Below are positions 11,656 through 24,104 of a stretch of 64,000 nt of DNA, piece after piece. Numbering within the stretch: position 1 is the first letter of the stretch; every line of letters starts with the position of its first letter. Under the pieces are notes generated by a model. It did no database searches and was not told the origin of the DNA. It saw nothing but the letters and a program-made list of their open reading frames with translations. Origin of the DNA: Bilabrum cf. latius (taxonomy: Eukaryota > Bigyra: Bicosoecida > Bigyra > Bicosoecida); the NCBI GenBank assembly GCA_965178125.1, contig OZ237772.1, forward strand, positions 531,440 to 595,439. Reading direction: 5' to 3'. Made by a program: the position numbers and the translations under genes.

Positions 11656-12022
11656 GGATGAGTCGGAAGGCAGGTCCCTGGTGCTTGCTCCAGTGGGGAA
11701 GGAGGGAAGAGGAGAGGAGAGGTTGGGGCTACGACACTAGGCCTAGCTGAGTGGATCTACCGGCGTGGATCCGGAGCGGATTTTGGAGACCAAACCATTG
11801 GTCTGTGGACCTGGATCTAGAGAACAGAAAGTCTTTACTCAATACAAGCCTTGGCCATCGCATTTGTATCCATGGTATGAAGCCCCCTCGCGAGTCATGA
11901 CTCATGACACTCACACAGCCTCAGCTCCCTGTGCCTACTAGGACACCTCGCCACCCCCACCGACACTCACACAGCCTCAGCTCCCTGTGCCTACTAGGAC
12001 ACCTCGCCACCCCCACCGACAC
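11656..12022. other. convergent intergenic spacer
   Basis: This is the shared 3' space of the AsnRS gene and the convergent membrane-protein gene. Apart from the 56-bp tandem repeat listed separately I see nothing in it. Confidence 0.5.
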
Positions 12023-12075
12023 TCACACAGCCTCAGCTCCCTATGCCTACTAGGACACCTCGCCACCCCCACCGA
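11906..12075. repeat. 56-bp tandem repeat, three copies
   Basis: Three near-identical copies begin at 11906, 11962 and 12018 (each starts GACACTCACACAGCCTCAGC). The third copy runs into the 3' end of the membrane-protein gene. It contains three of that gene's TAG codons and its TGA stop. Confidence 0.9.
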
Positions 12076-15000
12076 ACGGCCTCCTTGCCACCACGACCCC
12101 AGCCGAATCGTTGTCCTGCTCGCCCCCGTCCTCGTCCTCGTCCTCACTGGCATCGTACCGTACATCCCCCCTAGTTCTTCTACCACCACCACGCAAGCCC
12201 TTCTCCTCGTCCAGATCCCCTTCTTCCTGCAGCTGCCGGAGCAGCTCCCGTTGCTGCATGGCCAGCAGCAGCTGGGACGCCCGCTTGGCTCGCCGCCCAC
12301 GCCCTCCCCTCAGGAAGCTCAGTCGGTGTCGCCTGGCTCTCTTCCTCCTGGACGCATCGTCCCCGGCCCCCTTGAGGGCCTCCTGGTCCTCCGCAGTGAG
12401 GCCCACAATGTCAGCGGGGTGTCCGTCATCCACCGCCTGCGTCCGGCTGGATGCGAGAGGATACAGGGAGGACATGCGCGACCACGCGCCAAGCAGCAGC
12501 GCAAGGCCGCCAAGATCAAGCGCGAGTCCAGAGGCAAGGGTCACAGGGGCCGCCAGGGGCCCATCGGCCCAGCCCTGCCCCACGCCCGGTAGGCTGGACC
12601 CGCCGGGCACCACCAGCAGCATGGCCAATACGAGTGCCTGCAGCCCCCCCACGGCCAGCATGGGCAAAATGGTGGCGGGCAGGTGGTGGTCCAGCAGCTC
12701 GGCCAGAGTCACCTGGGCTCGGGTACGCCAGTGCTTGCGGGGGTCACTGAATGTGTGGTAGTATGGGTCCAGGTCCCCCACCCCGAGCAGAACGTACAGG
12801 AGAGCCAGCTGAGGAGCCACCAAGCTAGCGCCGACTAGGACCAGCAGCAGGGGCATCCACGCCAGCAGAGACTGACTCCACATGCCACCGAAGCATGCGC
12901 AGCAGCAGCAGTACGCCCCCAGCCCGCAGCAATCGTCCTCAATCCCTTGCGCGCTGTCCGCCTCCAGCACCAGCCTGGCTTCCTCATCGTCCTCCTCGGC
13001 CCGCCCCTGCCCCTGGTCCTCAAGTGCCTTGGGCCCGCATCGGCAGCACGAGCACACACTCCCGCAAGCTTTGTCGCAGGGACTGGGCCCCAACGCGATG
13101 GTGAGGCCCCACCAGAACCTCCAGCCCAAAAAGTCGCCGAACAGGCAGTGCGGCACCACGGCCAGCACAGCAGATGCAATCACCAGCGCCATAAGCACAG
13201 CCACCCGCCAGTCGCTGATCTGACCCGCGAAATGAACCCACAGCAAAGCGGACTCCCCAGTTGTGCCCGTAAGATCCTAATCGCCTTCTCCATCCTCCTG
13301 CTACCCGCCCCCTCTGCCGGTCCCAGGCACGCTTACTTGGTCCAGGGGCAGCGACAGCTCGGCAGATGCTGCTGCATCTATAGCATCGGCCGGGCTGCCC
13401 CCCCTCCAGAGCATCCCCACCACAGCCAGTGGCACTATGGAGCCCATCACCAGCAGCGCGATGGCCCCGCACCACAGGCAGGGAACACACACCTGGCCCT
13501 CCACCGGCTGCAGGAGCCGTGAACCGAACAGGAGCTGTGGCCTGCGCCCCCCAAGCCCCAGTGCAGCCGCTGCCTTAACCGAAGCATCGCCCCCCAAGTC
13601 GTCCACATGCCCCCTGCCTACCAGCGCCTCTGCAATCGAGAGGGGCCGCCCCCCCACCTCACCCAGCTGGTTCGCGTCATCATCGTCCCATCCCACATCG
13701 TCCTCTGGCTCCACTCCGGCATCCGGCCCGCCCCTTCGGATGTCACGTATGCTCTTGCTGCGCATCACAAGCACCTTGTGTTCGCGGTCCGTGAGGCCTG
13801 GTTTATCCGGCACGCCAGCCACGGGAGCTCTTGATCGATTGTCGTTGCCCCCACCCAAAGGTGCCCCAGGTACCCGTTCCGCTTGCCCCTGCCCCAGTCC
13901 CTGCCCCCCTGCAGGCTCAATGGCGCCAGTGCACAGCCCGCAGCACCCCACAGCATCGGGACCAGGTGCAGCAACCGCCTTTGTCGAGGCCTCGTCGATG
14001 GCGGCGTCCATCTCGGCCTCGGGCCCGCCCCCGCCTGCGCTGATGCGAGCAGCAGCCAGCATGGTCTCGGCGCTGGTGGTGGCCCATGACCTGGCCCACG
14101 CAATGCCCCGATGCGCCAACATGAGACCGGAGGGACCCACTGCAAGAGCCACTGCTGCCATCACCTGGGCCACCACGAGAGACTGCGGCGGGGACTCCTC
14201 TCCAGCCACTGCCGCCCCTCTGTCAGCGGCCGCAGCATACCTGAATCGGAGGAACACACCAGGACCCGTGGACAGGGTGGCCATGGCCATGGGCAGTAGC
14301 AGGGACTACGATGCGGCGAACTCTGGCACCGAGGCGCCCAGGTATGGCGCCAGCGGCAGCAGCGGCAGCATAAGCAGTCCCCACACCGGGCGGGCAGATC
14401 GCTTGAAGCATACATACATCGCGGCACAGGCTCGCCTCCCTGTGCACGACCCCAGGCAGGATTCCACTGCAGCACCCAGCCCTGCCAGCACCCGCATGAG
14501 CCACGCCGCCCCCACAACGACCATCGGCACCACGGCAAAGATGCGCGCTGCATCCACCTCCCCCGGTCGCAGCCCGTGGTCTGCCTCGCCGAACGCCCAC
14601 GCGATGTCGACCCACATGGACGCCGTCAGTAGCCCGCCAGCCACGAGTTGCATGTAGGATCTCCAGGAGCACCAGAGCAAGAGGCAGCGAGAGGGACAGC
14701 AGTGCGACCACACACCGCAGCAGGGACACAGCGTCTCGCTGCACCCCGGAGGCGCGAGCGGGCAGGATTCCTCGGGACACAGGCACCAGCAGCAGGCACG
14801 CAGGCCGCACCAGGACGGGCAGCACGGAATGCAGCAGCAACTGCTTCCCGATGCTGCGCCAGGCTTGATGCCGAGCCTCTCTTCCTCGTCCTTTCCCTCT
14901 GGCTCTGGCTCATCTGGCTGGTCTTCGCCTTGGGTCGCATGTTTCGATTGCTTATCTCCCCCGCCGGCGCTCGCCTCCGGGATCGGTGCTGGCTGAACTT

Positions 15001-15247
15001 TATTTTTGACAAATGAGCCTCCTAGTCGTGGCAATGGTTTCAGGTCGGCGTTTCCTAGAAGGCGCCGAGGGCTGCCCCTAACTGGAGACCTCACCGCCAG
15101 CTTTCCCACATCCCGCTGAAAGGCTCTCTGCAGCGGTGATGCTGCCCCAGATCGACTTCCAACAAACGATGGATTGCGTGCCAATGCCTGCTGCGAGGCA
15201 CTTGCCCATCCATCGAACCTTTCATGAAGTTTCACACCCTACTACAT
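12023..15247 (-). CDS. large polytopic Cys-rich membrane protein, unknown function
   Basis: With UAG = Gln this is one frame of 1,074 residues from the ATG at 15247 to TGA at 12023-12025. TAGs are at 15242, 15239, 14306, 13301, 13277, 12050, 12047 and 12041. The ATG is immediately followed by two TAG codons (MQQGVKLHERF). After a basic/Pro N-terminus comes a dense Cys cluster (SSCCCIPCCPSWCGLRACCW) and then hydrophobic segments that look membrane-spanning: LVAGGLLTASMWVDIAWAFG, AVVPMVVVGAAWLMRVLAGL, VWGLLMLPLLPLAPYLGASV, VVAQVMAAVALAV, ALLVMGSIVPLAVVGML, VAVLMALVIASAVLAVV, AWMPLLLVLVGASLVA and MLAVGGLQALVLAMLLVV. Long acidic loops and a second Cys cluster (YCCCCACFGG) lie between them. The C-terminus is cytosol-like, charged and coiled-coil prone (LLLAMQQRELLRQLQEEGDL). 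No transporter or channel signature is recognised. It may be a palmitoylated or metal-binding membrane scaffold, but that is a guess. Confidence 0.65.
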
Positions 15248-15512
15248 CGCGCCTCCAATCAACGGAACTCGGCAAGACCGTTCTATGCCACAAGATATCT
15301 GTACGAAGTACAGTCCAATCCAAGTCTGGACTAATTCAAGTAGAATCCATGTAATTCAAGCGCATGTAATAAACGATCACACGAACCCGTGTGAAGCGCA
15401 AAGCCAAGCACCCACTCCACCGGTGCTTGCCGGCGCCGCGCATTGGCACAGTGCGGAACCAATGCTTAGCACGCAGAAAACGCTGCTTGTGGGCACTTCG
15501 ATCTCGAGTACT

Positions 15513-18500
15513 ATGCTGTTCTGGCCACTAATTGCGTGTATAGCAGTTGAGGCACTGCCGGGGGTACAGTGGAAGATTCTGAGCCCGAGCATAGCTGATC
15601 AGGACAGGTCCACGAATCATCCACATCCGCAAATACGCTACTCCCACGCATCTGAGGCGATTGATATGGGAGAAGAAGGTGTTTCATTGCTAGTTTCGCT
15701 TGGTTATAACCATCACGGCAAACCCACCTGGTTTGGCGACTCCTGGATCACAGACCTCGACGGTCAATCCAACGTGTAGAAAGGTTCGCAAGACGCCATT
15801 TCTACCCATGGAGACGTCTCGAGCACATTGTTCCCGGCAAATTGGCGCTAGATAGCATATGCCCCAGGTCAGCCCGCCCCGGTGGCAAGGTACGGACACG
15901 CCATGTTGCTGGCTGCACCGGATACGGTCCTAGTGTTTGGCGGCGACGACGGAGGCCATCTCAAGTCCCAGGGTTATCACTGGGGTTCTTACCGGCGCGA
16001 TATGTGGTTATTATCCGCACAGCAGGGCGTCTGGTCTGAATTGAGGGCGCGCGCCAGTGATGTATCCCCGGGCATGGGAGAGGCCTGGCCCCCTGCAGTG
16101 GCCCTGCACACCCTCACCGGGGTCTACGGCCTCGCTTCGGAGTGGGTGCGGTAGCAAGGGAAGGAGGGTCTTCTGCCGGCAGAGTGCGATGGTGCGTCAC
16201 TTTCACAGTCCCGGAGTCAATCCGGCGACGATGCCGGTGGGGATGACACAGATGGAGAGGGCGAGGGCGAGGGGGAGGGGGGTGTGGGGGGCGCGCTGGG
16301 AAGCGGCAGATCCCGCGCTGCAGACTCTCCCCGGCTGCAGTTCGCACTTCTCTTCGGAGGCTTGGCGCGGTCGGACCACAGCCCCTCTGCCCCTCGCCCT
16401 GAGGGTCTGAGTCTGGGTCGTGGCCACAATGAGAAAGGCGATGGACACGGGCAAGGGGAGGGCGAGGGCTTGCGGGGGCACGCATCGTCCAGTTGGGACG
16501 GGCGGGGCTCCCACGCCGAGACGCTCGCCGAATTGTCGAGGGGAAAGCACTGGGAGAGAATCGACGGAAAGGTGGTTGCCATTTCCACTGCCACTGAGTA
16601 GGAGAAGGGCGGGGATAGTGAGAGCCCTGCAGGAGTCATAGGGTCAAGCACAGCAGGGGCAGCAGAGACAAAGCAACAAGATGGGACTAACGGGAAAGGC
16701 ACCAAGTTGGCCTAGGGCATTGAGTCAGTGAGCTCAGGCGAGAATGGTGCCTCTGTTCCGGCCGAGAGGGGAGAGACGTCCCCATCACCGACACCAGGCC
16801 CTTCTATGGACCTGGGTCTGGGCCTGGGTCTGAGCCCAGGCCTGGGCCTGGACACGGAAGGTATGTCTCGAGTGCTTGGGTGGCCAGACGAGGATACAGA
16901 GCCTCTGCCGGCAGGGAGGGGTGTCCTGCAGCGGACAGGGCATGCCTCCGAAGAATAGCGCCGCTCAACCACCCACTCTAAGCGCAGGCTTGCGAACGCC
17001 TCGAAGACCTCCCGGTCTTAGCGCCCATCATCTCGGTCTCAATCGCCCACGCATGACTCGGCTGACCTATGGGTCCTGGTAGCTCCGCTGGACGTCGGTG
17101 TGGGGGGTGCAGCAGCTTCAGAGCCGGCAGCAGGTGCGGGGGTGCAGCGCATGGGGGCCAGTGGGTGGCGGTGGTGGCATGCTGGTGGCATGCACGCCCC
17201 TCACAGCAGCGAAGATGGAGAGCTTCATGCCCACGCACACCCAAGTGATACCAGGCACCATAGTGGTGCAGGAGGAGATCCCATCGCTCAGGTACCGTGC
17301 GCGCACGACGTGATGCTCCCAGCCGAGCAGGGCGCGATTGCATCTGCACCGGCAGTGCGCGGCACGTGGCAGTGGGACGACCGATTGGGTCCAAAGCCGG
17401 CAAGTGAGGCCGACATGCCCTGGCCGCAGCCTAGGCACGGGCATGCATCCGTGTTCGTACCAGACCCGGCCCGGCCCGGTGATGTGCAGGGGAGCGAGGT
17501 GGATGGCTCACAGGACGGGCCCGAGTGGCGGGAGGTGCAGCGCGGTGCTGGCAGGCTGTTCGTATTCGGGGGATCCTCCCAGCGGTGCGAGCCGCCGGGC
17601 GGTGCACAGCTGCCTGAGGGCATGCGGTTCAAGTACGGGGGCTTCCACGCCGCCACCAAGCCGCTCAAGGCAGTATCAGGGACAGCGCATGGATCTGCAC
17701 ACAGCCCGCCAGTGCCCCCCGCCCGGCCCTAGTCGTGCCTGCTGTCGGATCTCTGGGCCCTTGAGGTATCGTGGGAGAGGGAGCGTAGGCAGCCGAAGCG
17801 CCTGACCATGGTGAATGGGAGGGTGCCATCCCTGGCGGAGGCCTCCTATGGCACCCTGTCCGTTACACTCCACGGGTGGACGAGAGTGTAGGGTCCACCA
17901 GAGGCTGAAGGGGCGCGCCCCCCTGCGGCCCCCTTGCACTCCAGCGAGTTCGCTGCTGTAGAGGGACCCAGAGCCATCGGCAGCAGCCCGGGCTCGTCTG
18001 GCTTGTGGCCCAGCCCCAGGGCACACGCGACCATGGTGTGGCTTGCTGACTCGCTGCTGGTGTATGGAGGGGCGCGATGCTCACCGGGGTGCACCTGTCT
18101 GTGCGACGCGTGGCGAGTGCAGATCGTGGGGGCGGGCAAGAGCGGCGATGGCCAGCTCCGAGGGGAAGCGGGCGGCTCGCCTGCCCGCAGTAGCCCGATG
18201 GAGGCCCGGTGGCACTTTGCAGGGCCTGATGCAGCGGCTGCGGCCTGGGGCACGGCGGCTGGCGCTCGCACGCCCACCAACTTCCACTCGGTTTGCGGCC
18301 CAAACCAGCGGGGTACTCGGGACTAGGCTGCCAGCGGGGCGCTGGGTATCGGACTGGCACAGGTGGGCGACAAGTTCCGCGGCATGGAGATCCAGTCGTG
18401 GCACGGTGTGCCTGCGAGGAGGTACAGGCATTCCATGAGCGGGCGGGGGGCGACTCGCGCGGCCCTAATGCTGGCCTGCGGACTAGAGGCACATCATGGA

Positions 18501-19382
18501 CAGGAAGAGGATGGAAGTGGGCACGCCCAAGGACACGGCTGGGCGAGCCTCAGCCCCGGTGTGTCTTCAGCTGACCGACTGCCCTCTGTGGATGCACTGG
18601 CCCGGGGCCCATCCAAGGCGGTTCTATTCGGTGGCGAGGCCTACGGGCCCTCTACGTACTACTCTGACCTATGGGAGGTGCGTGCTGCAGAGGTACCCGC
18701 GGGTGGACTGATGGCGCGGGCGAGTGCCTCCCTGGCAGCAGCAGGAGACGCGCTGCTGGACGTGCTCGGGATCCGGCCCAAGAAGAAGAGCAAGTAGATC
18801 CAGACTGCCAGTGGGGTGGCCCTGCCCCAAGGTGGGGAGGCTGGCCAAGGGAGTGCACGGGCTGGCGCTGGCGCAGAGAGCAGTAGTAAAGGAGGCACCG
18901 ATGACAGACCAACCGGGGCAAGGACAGGGCGCGATGAGGCCGATGACAGACCAACCGGGGCAAGGACAGGGCGCGATGAGGCCAAGGCCAGGAACATCGC
19001 CTTGGACCGCGGCGCTGACATGCACTTCCTCGTGTGGCTCACCATGGCTGGGTGTGTCTGCTTTGGGGTCGTCGCGGTGGGCCTTCAGGGAGTTTTATGG
19101 TCGACTGGATCCACTGCCAGTGTATGTCCCTGCCAGCAGCGGGTAGGTGGTGGGCATAGGGTGGAGCATCGTGCTGGTAGTGCTGGGCCCTCAGGGCCAC
19201 CGGCATTGAAGCGTCGGGGGACCAACGGAACGCACGGCGCTAGAGATCCCGTAAATGGAGAGTTAGACGTAGAGATCGGTACGACGAATGGCACGCATAT
19301 GTATGAGCCAGTCCATGGCGGTGCTGCGAGTGTGGGAGAGGGAAAGATCCGGCGAAGAGGAGGTGATGCGCACGAGGATTGA
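15513..19382 (+). CDS. single-pass Kelch-repeat membrane protein
   Basis: One continuous frame of about 1,289 residues ends at TGA 19380-19382. I chose the ATG at 15513 because MLFWPLIACIAVEALPG is a signal peptide; an in-frame ATG at 15462 is possible. Eleven TAGs (15777, 15849, 16152, 16599, 16713, 16956, 17019, 17730, 17889, 18324, 18795) are read as Gln. Kelch-type blades are visible: RYGHAMLLAAPDTVLVFGG, RHGHASVFV with LFVFGG and LSDLWALEV, PRAHATMVWLADSLLVYGG with DAWRVQIVG, and RYRHSM with AVLFGG and YYSDLWEVR. Between blades are long Gly/Glu/Ser-rich inserts. Near the C-terminus FLVWLTMAGCVCFGVVAVGL looks like one transmembrane helix, followed by a tail of about 100 residues. Predicted topology is an extracellular or lumenal Kelch propeller with one TM. 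The ligand is unknown. ValRS exon 1 begins only 86 nt downstream on the same strand. Confidence 0.75.
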
Positions 19383-19468
19383 ACTTCCGGTTTCATTGGT
19401 ACCCACCGCCGGCGACAGATGCGACCAGATTCATTACCAAACAGCCCCTCCGTACAAGTTTTTGTAGC

Positions 19469-22400
19469 ATGCGACTTCATTCCATAGCTCGCCGCATGCA
19501 GCCTCACTTTCCAAAACTGCCTTGGAGCCTGGCCAGATACAATGTGAACAACGCCGCCACGGTCTCGCTCCCACCTCGCCAGAGTAAGCTTGTAACGGCA
19601 AACCACTGAGGGTCCATCCCATGTGCATAAGTCAAGTTCTATCTATTTTGCCGTTTTGATCACCCCGCAGGATCCCCAATGGCGTCGGCCTACGACCCTA
19701 GCACGGAGATGGAGTGGGATGCTTGGTGGTAGCAGCATTTGGTAGCTCCAGGTGCAGCAAAGCGCATGATTAGTGGTATAGGCGAATCAAATAATACATT
19801 TTCAATGCTGCTGCCCCCGCCAAACGTGACTGGGGCGCTCCATGTTGGCCATGCGCTTACAGTTACGCTACAGGACGCTCTTGCTCGCTGGCAACGCGCG
19901 AGAGGTAAGCGGGTAGTATGGGTGCCGGGCCTGGATCATGCGGGGATTGCCACACAAGCAGTGGTCGAGAGGGAGCTGCTTCGCACCCAAGGCCTCACTC
20001 GGCATGATCTAGGCAGAGAAGAGTTCGTGCGGCGCGTCCATGAATGGACCAGGGAGTATGGTGGGCGCATTCGGCAGCAGATCAGGCGCATGGGGGCAAG
20101 TCTCGACTGGAGAAGAGAATTCTTCACGCTAGATGAGTAGAGGAGCAAGGCAGTCCGCAGGGCTTTCGTCCGCATGGCGCGGTCTGGCCTGCTATACCGG
20201 TCCACTCGCAAGGTGCACTGGTGCCCGCACCTGCGCACTGCCCTCTCCGATGCAGAGGTAGAGCCCACTAGAGTCAAGAACCAGATCCTGCATCTGCCTG
20301 TGCCGGGTGGTAACGGTGCAAATGCTGCACATGGCAGTAACAGTGGCACGCGCCCAGTCCGACTCGGACTACTGTACTCGATCGGATACCCCCTGGCCCC
20401 GGACGCCCTGGCTTTAGTCTAGGACCACCAGGGGTCTGCTGTGGCTGAGTATCACGCTTCCATGCAGGACTGGGGCACGGCCTCGTCCCACGAAGAGGGT
20501 GCATCTGAGGGCTCAGATAAGCCAGAGACAGAGTCAGGGAGTGCCTTGACACCCAGCGTGCCTGTCCTCCTAGTGGAAACGACTCGCCCCGAGACGCTGC
20601 TGGGCGACGTGGCAGTTGCGGTGCACCCTGAAGATGGCAGGCTCGGTCCGATGGCAGCCGCGGGGTGCCATGTAGTGCAGCCCATGTCCCTTCCAGGAAC
20701 AGAGGAGGGGGTACAGGCAGCCATGCAGGCGCTGCGGGAGGGGTTTGCTTCAGGTGGAGCGGAAGGCATGAAGCGAGCAGCTAATGCTGTGGGGATTCAG
20801 CTGGTGCCCATCGTGGCTGACCCAGTTCTAGTGGACCCTGAGCTCGGCACAGGCGCGGTGAAGGTGACCCCGCACCACGACCCCTCGGACAGGGAGTGCG
20901 CCGATCGGCTGGGACTTCCCCTGGGCTCTCCCGTGTACGGGCCGGACGGTGTGGTGCGAGGTCTGTTCCAAGGCAGCGCTGCTGGGGCCCAGCTGGCGGG
21001 GTAGGATCGGCTGGATGCAAGGCAAGGTATAGTGAGGGTATTGCAGGGGTAGGGATTGTACTGCGGGGAACAGCCGTGGGAGATGAGCGTTCCTTTGTGC
21101 TCCAGAAGCGGGGACCTGATCGAGCCGATGTGGATGCCCCAGTGGCACGTGAGGTGCGGGCCCCTCGAGTAGGCACAAGAGCAAGGCGGACTCAGAGCAG
21201 GCCACGCACAGGTGAGCGAGTGCCCCGGTGCGACAGGTTTGATGCCCCTAGCGCGAGACATGGTGAATTCGGGCGCAATAGACATGATGCCTGAGGATGG
21301 AGCGAAAGAATGGAACCGCTGGCTGGGAGCCAACCAGGACTGGTGCATCTCCAGGCAGCTGTGGTGGGGGCATCGTATTCCAGCTTGGGTAGTATGCGAT
21401 GGTACAAGAGCTGCGCCCATATCATTTGGATGCGGGAGCAAGGCGAGCGGTGGCGAGGGTGTTGCCCTCAATTTGGATGATGCAGCTCGATAGGCGTGGG
21501 CCCGCCGAGGCGTGGTGCTGCAGGCGACAGGCGAGCCCGGCAACGAGATAGATACCACGTGGCACGCGTGGGTAGTGGCAGAAGATGCAGAGGAGGCACG
21601 CGGTCTGTGGGTGGCATTTTGCGAGGAGACATGCATAGGAAGCTCAGCAGGGTTTGGAAGCGCAGTCCTCGAGCAAGACGAAGACGTGCTGGACACGTGG
21701 TTTTCGTCAGGCCTGCTACCCCTGAGTGCTCTGGGATGGCCATGGGCCCCGGGTGAGGTAGCCGCTGTTGGTGAATCCCTGCATGCTGACTCACAGCTTC
21801 CAGGTGTATCCGTACAGGAGCACAAGCATCGAGTCAGGGGCATCGGCGGAGAGTGGGGCTAGCCGGAGTCCAGCCCTGGGCGAGGGCTAGACTTTCCGCT
21901 GGAGGAATTGCCCCCGAGTCACAGAGACATGTATCCGTTGAGCACCATGGAAACAGGGGCAGACATTCTGTTTTTCTGGGTTGCTCGCATGGCGATGATG
22001 TGCGCTTCGGCAGGACCAGATGGGCTCGGGCGGGCAGGAGACGGGGGCAATGCGGCCTCCATGCTGCGTCCGTTCAACTAGGTCCTGCTGCATGGGATGG
22101 TGCGGGACGGAGAGGGTCGCAAGATGAGCAAGAGCAAGGGCAACGTGATCGACCCCATGCACGTGATCCAGGGGCGGCCGCTGGAGGCTATGGTCGAGGA
22201 CATCGAGCAGAACCACGTGCTGCCGGCCCGGGAGAAGAAGCGGGCCATCAAGGCAACTCGCAGGGACTTCAAGGATGGGCTCCCGCAGGCAGGCGCGGAC
22301 GCACTTCGGTTTGCCATGTGCTACCATGCCTCATAGGCTGCTGGGATCAACATGGATGTGCGACGGGTGCATGAGTTCAGGCTATTCTGCAACAAGGCCT

Positions 22401-23689
22401 GGCAGTCAGTGCGATTCTCCTTGCAGCATATTGAGGCCGATGCTGCGGCCGTGGGTGCTGCGATGGGCGAGAGGCAAGGCCGTGTGGGATGCCTCCCGAG
22501 CGGGCTGGGGCTGCCGTCCTTGCCGTTGCCAGAGGCAGGCCCGCAAGCCCTGCCGCTGCCGAGCCGATGGGTTTTGAGCAGACTGGCGGCCTGCTGCGGG
22601 GACGTAGAGACGGGGTTAGAGACATTCAACATGAGCCGCAGCACGAAAGCCTTGCACCGATGGTGGCAGCAAGATTTCTGCGACGTCTACCTTGAGTGGT
22701 CCAAGCCGGCTCTGTGGGCAGGCGGCCAGGATGCCCTGCTGCACCGAGGCACCCTGGCTGTTTGCGTGGATGCAGCTGCACGACTGCTGCAGCCCTTCAT
22801 GCCACATTTAGCCGAGGAGTTCTACCAGCGGTTGCATCGGACAGGGCTTGATGGTGAAGGAGACACAGCGAAGGGAGCAGGTTGCAAGCTTGATCGGTCC
22901 CATAGCCCGGCGCCAAGCGTGGGTCTCGCTCCGTTCCCGACCTTATCCGGTACGTCTAGTTGCCTAGCCTAGGATGCTGAATGTGCACCATCCCATGGAA
23001 TAGTTGAAAGGCCTATTTCCGAGTTCATGTCCGCACAGACCGAGAGCAGTTTTGGCTTCTTGCTCAATGTCGTGGCGGCCGCACGGGGCATGGCTGCAGT
23101 CCGCAGCCGCATCCTGGGCGCAGGGAGGACAGAGCCGTCTGCTAGACGATTCCTGCTTATGGCGGGGAGCCAAGAGCTCGTTGATCTGCTGGAAGAGCAT
23201 CGATCCGAGCTGGAGTACCTGCTGCGATTGAGGGGGGACAGTGAGGAGGGCGGGGCTGTGCCCAAGCTGCTCGAGGTGCACCTCGCGGCTAGAGAGGAGG
23301 ACGGGTCGATGGATAGGCCAGCGGGTCATATTGGTCGACTGGTGGAAGGGGGACAAGGAATGTATGGGGGACAGCTTGCTGTGCTAGTGGCTGCCTCGCT
23401 CCCCTCTAGCTCCGACATGGGCTCTGATGGCGCGTCCAGTGCACGGGGGTTGCAGGCCGAGTCCCAGCGCCTGTACAAGAGCAGCGCCAAGCTCCTGAAG
23501 CAGATCGAGCAGATTCGCAAGAGGCAGCAGAGGGCCCAGTATCGCGACAAGACGCCCGTGCGTGTCCAGGAGAAGGACGCTCAGGCAGCTGAGGCCCTCG
23601 CGGAGCAGGCCAGCGAGCAGCAGGCACAGGCGGAGGAGCTGCTGGTCGTGGCCCGGGAGGTCGAGGTCGAAGGGGGCTCGCTGCGGTGA
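19469..23689 (+). CDS. valyl-tRNA synthetase with likely mitochondrial presequence
   Basis: Exon 1 is 19469-19583, the intron 19584-19670 (GTAAGC...CAG, 87 nt) and exon 2 is 19671-23689, giving 1,377 residues. Exon 1 encodes an Arg-rich leader free of acidic residues ([20 protein letters not shown]), typical of a mitochondrial presequence. The junction joins it in frame to [10 protein letters not shown]. Class I signatures: HIGH in [15 protein letters not shown] and KMSKS in [14 protein letters not shown]. Family landmarks are [53 protein letters not shown] and [12 protein letters not shown]. The C-terminal end is a coiled coil ([18 protein letters not shown]), as in bacterial and eukaryotic ValRS. 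Eleven TAGs (19730, 20138, 20420, 21002, 21053, 21170, 21491, 21860, 22079, 22334, 22970) are read as Gln. The one at 22334 sits at the Gln of the conserved S-Q-G-R-D-INLDV segment, and 21053 at the Gln of QGLF. It charges tRNA-Val and may serve both mitochondria and cytosol. Confidence 0.92.
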
Positions 23690-24104
23690 TTGCATCCAAT
23701 TGAGTGACAATATGACAACATGGCAACAGTTTACGCAACGAAGATTAGCCTAGATCTATGCCGAATGGATCCGGAATCCAGATTCTAGAATTCATCCGAT
23801 CCGTCAAGTCGAAAGCACACGTCGGATGTTGCGGTTTGTGGCAGCCTCTTTGCCCAGATGATGCATGGATGCACAAGATCCAGGTGTGGACGCAAGTCTG
23901 GCTGGCAGATCCTACGTCGGGGCGCTCTGTGTATTTGTTGTGTCAAGTTTCGAGTAGGTCAAGCAACGAGCACCAAGCAAGCTCAGGTGAAAACCACGTG
24001 GCCAGACTCTCGCATGACAACTAGTGTATGGATACGCCCTGCTGCACGCCCAGCAAACTGCACGTCCACTACTAATGCAGCGAAGCGATCGGCCAGCTTC
24101 GCAC
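23690..24104. other. convergent intergenic spacer
   Basis: This is 3' space shared by the ValRS and S28 peptidase genes. No coding, RNA or repeat signal is evident. Confidence 0.5.

Noticed and set aside
19119-19130. Alternative AsnRS first exon from the ATG near 9111 (donor GTGAGC)
   Set aside because: It would add only MSL before VKIAAS and lacks the first GST strand. The exon at 9313-9354 fits better, though RNA evidence is needed to decide.
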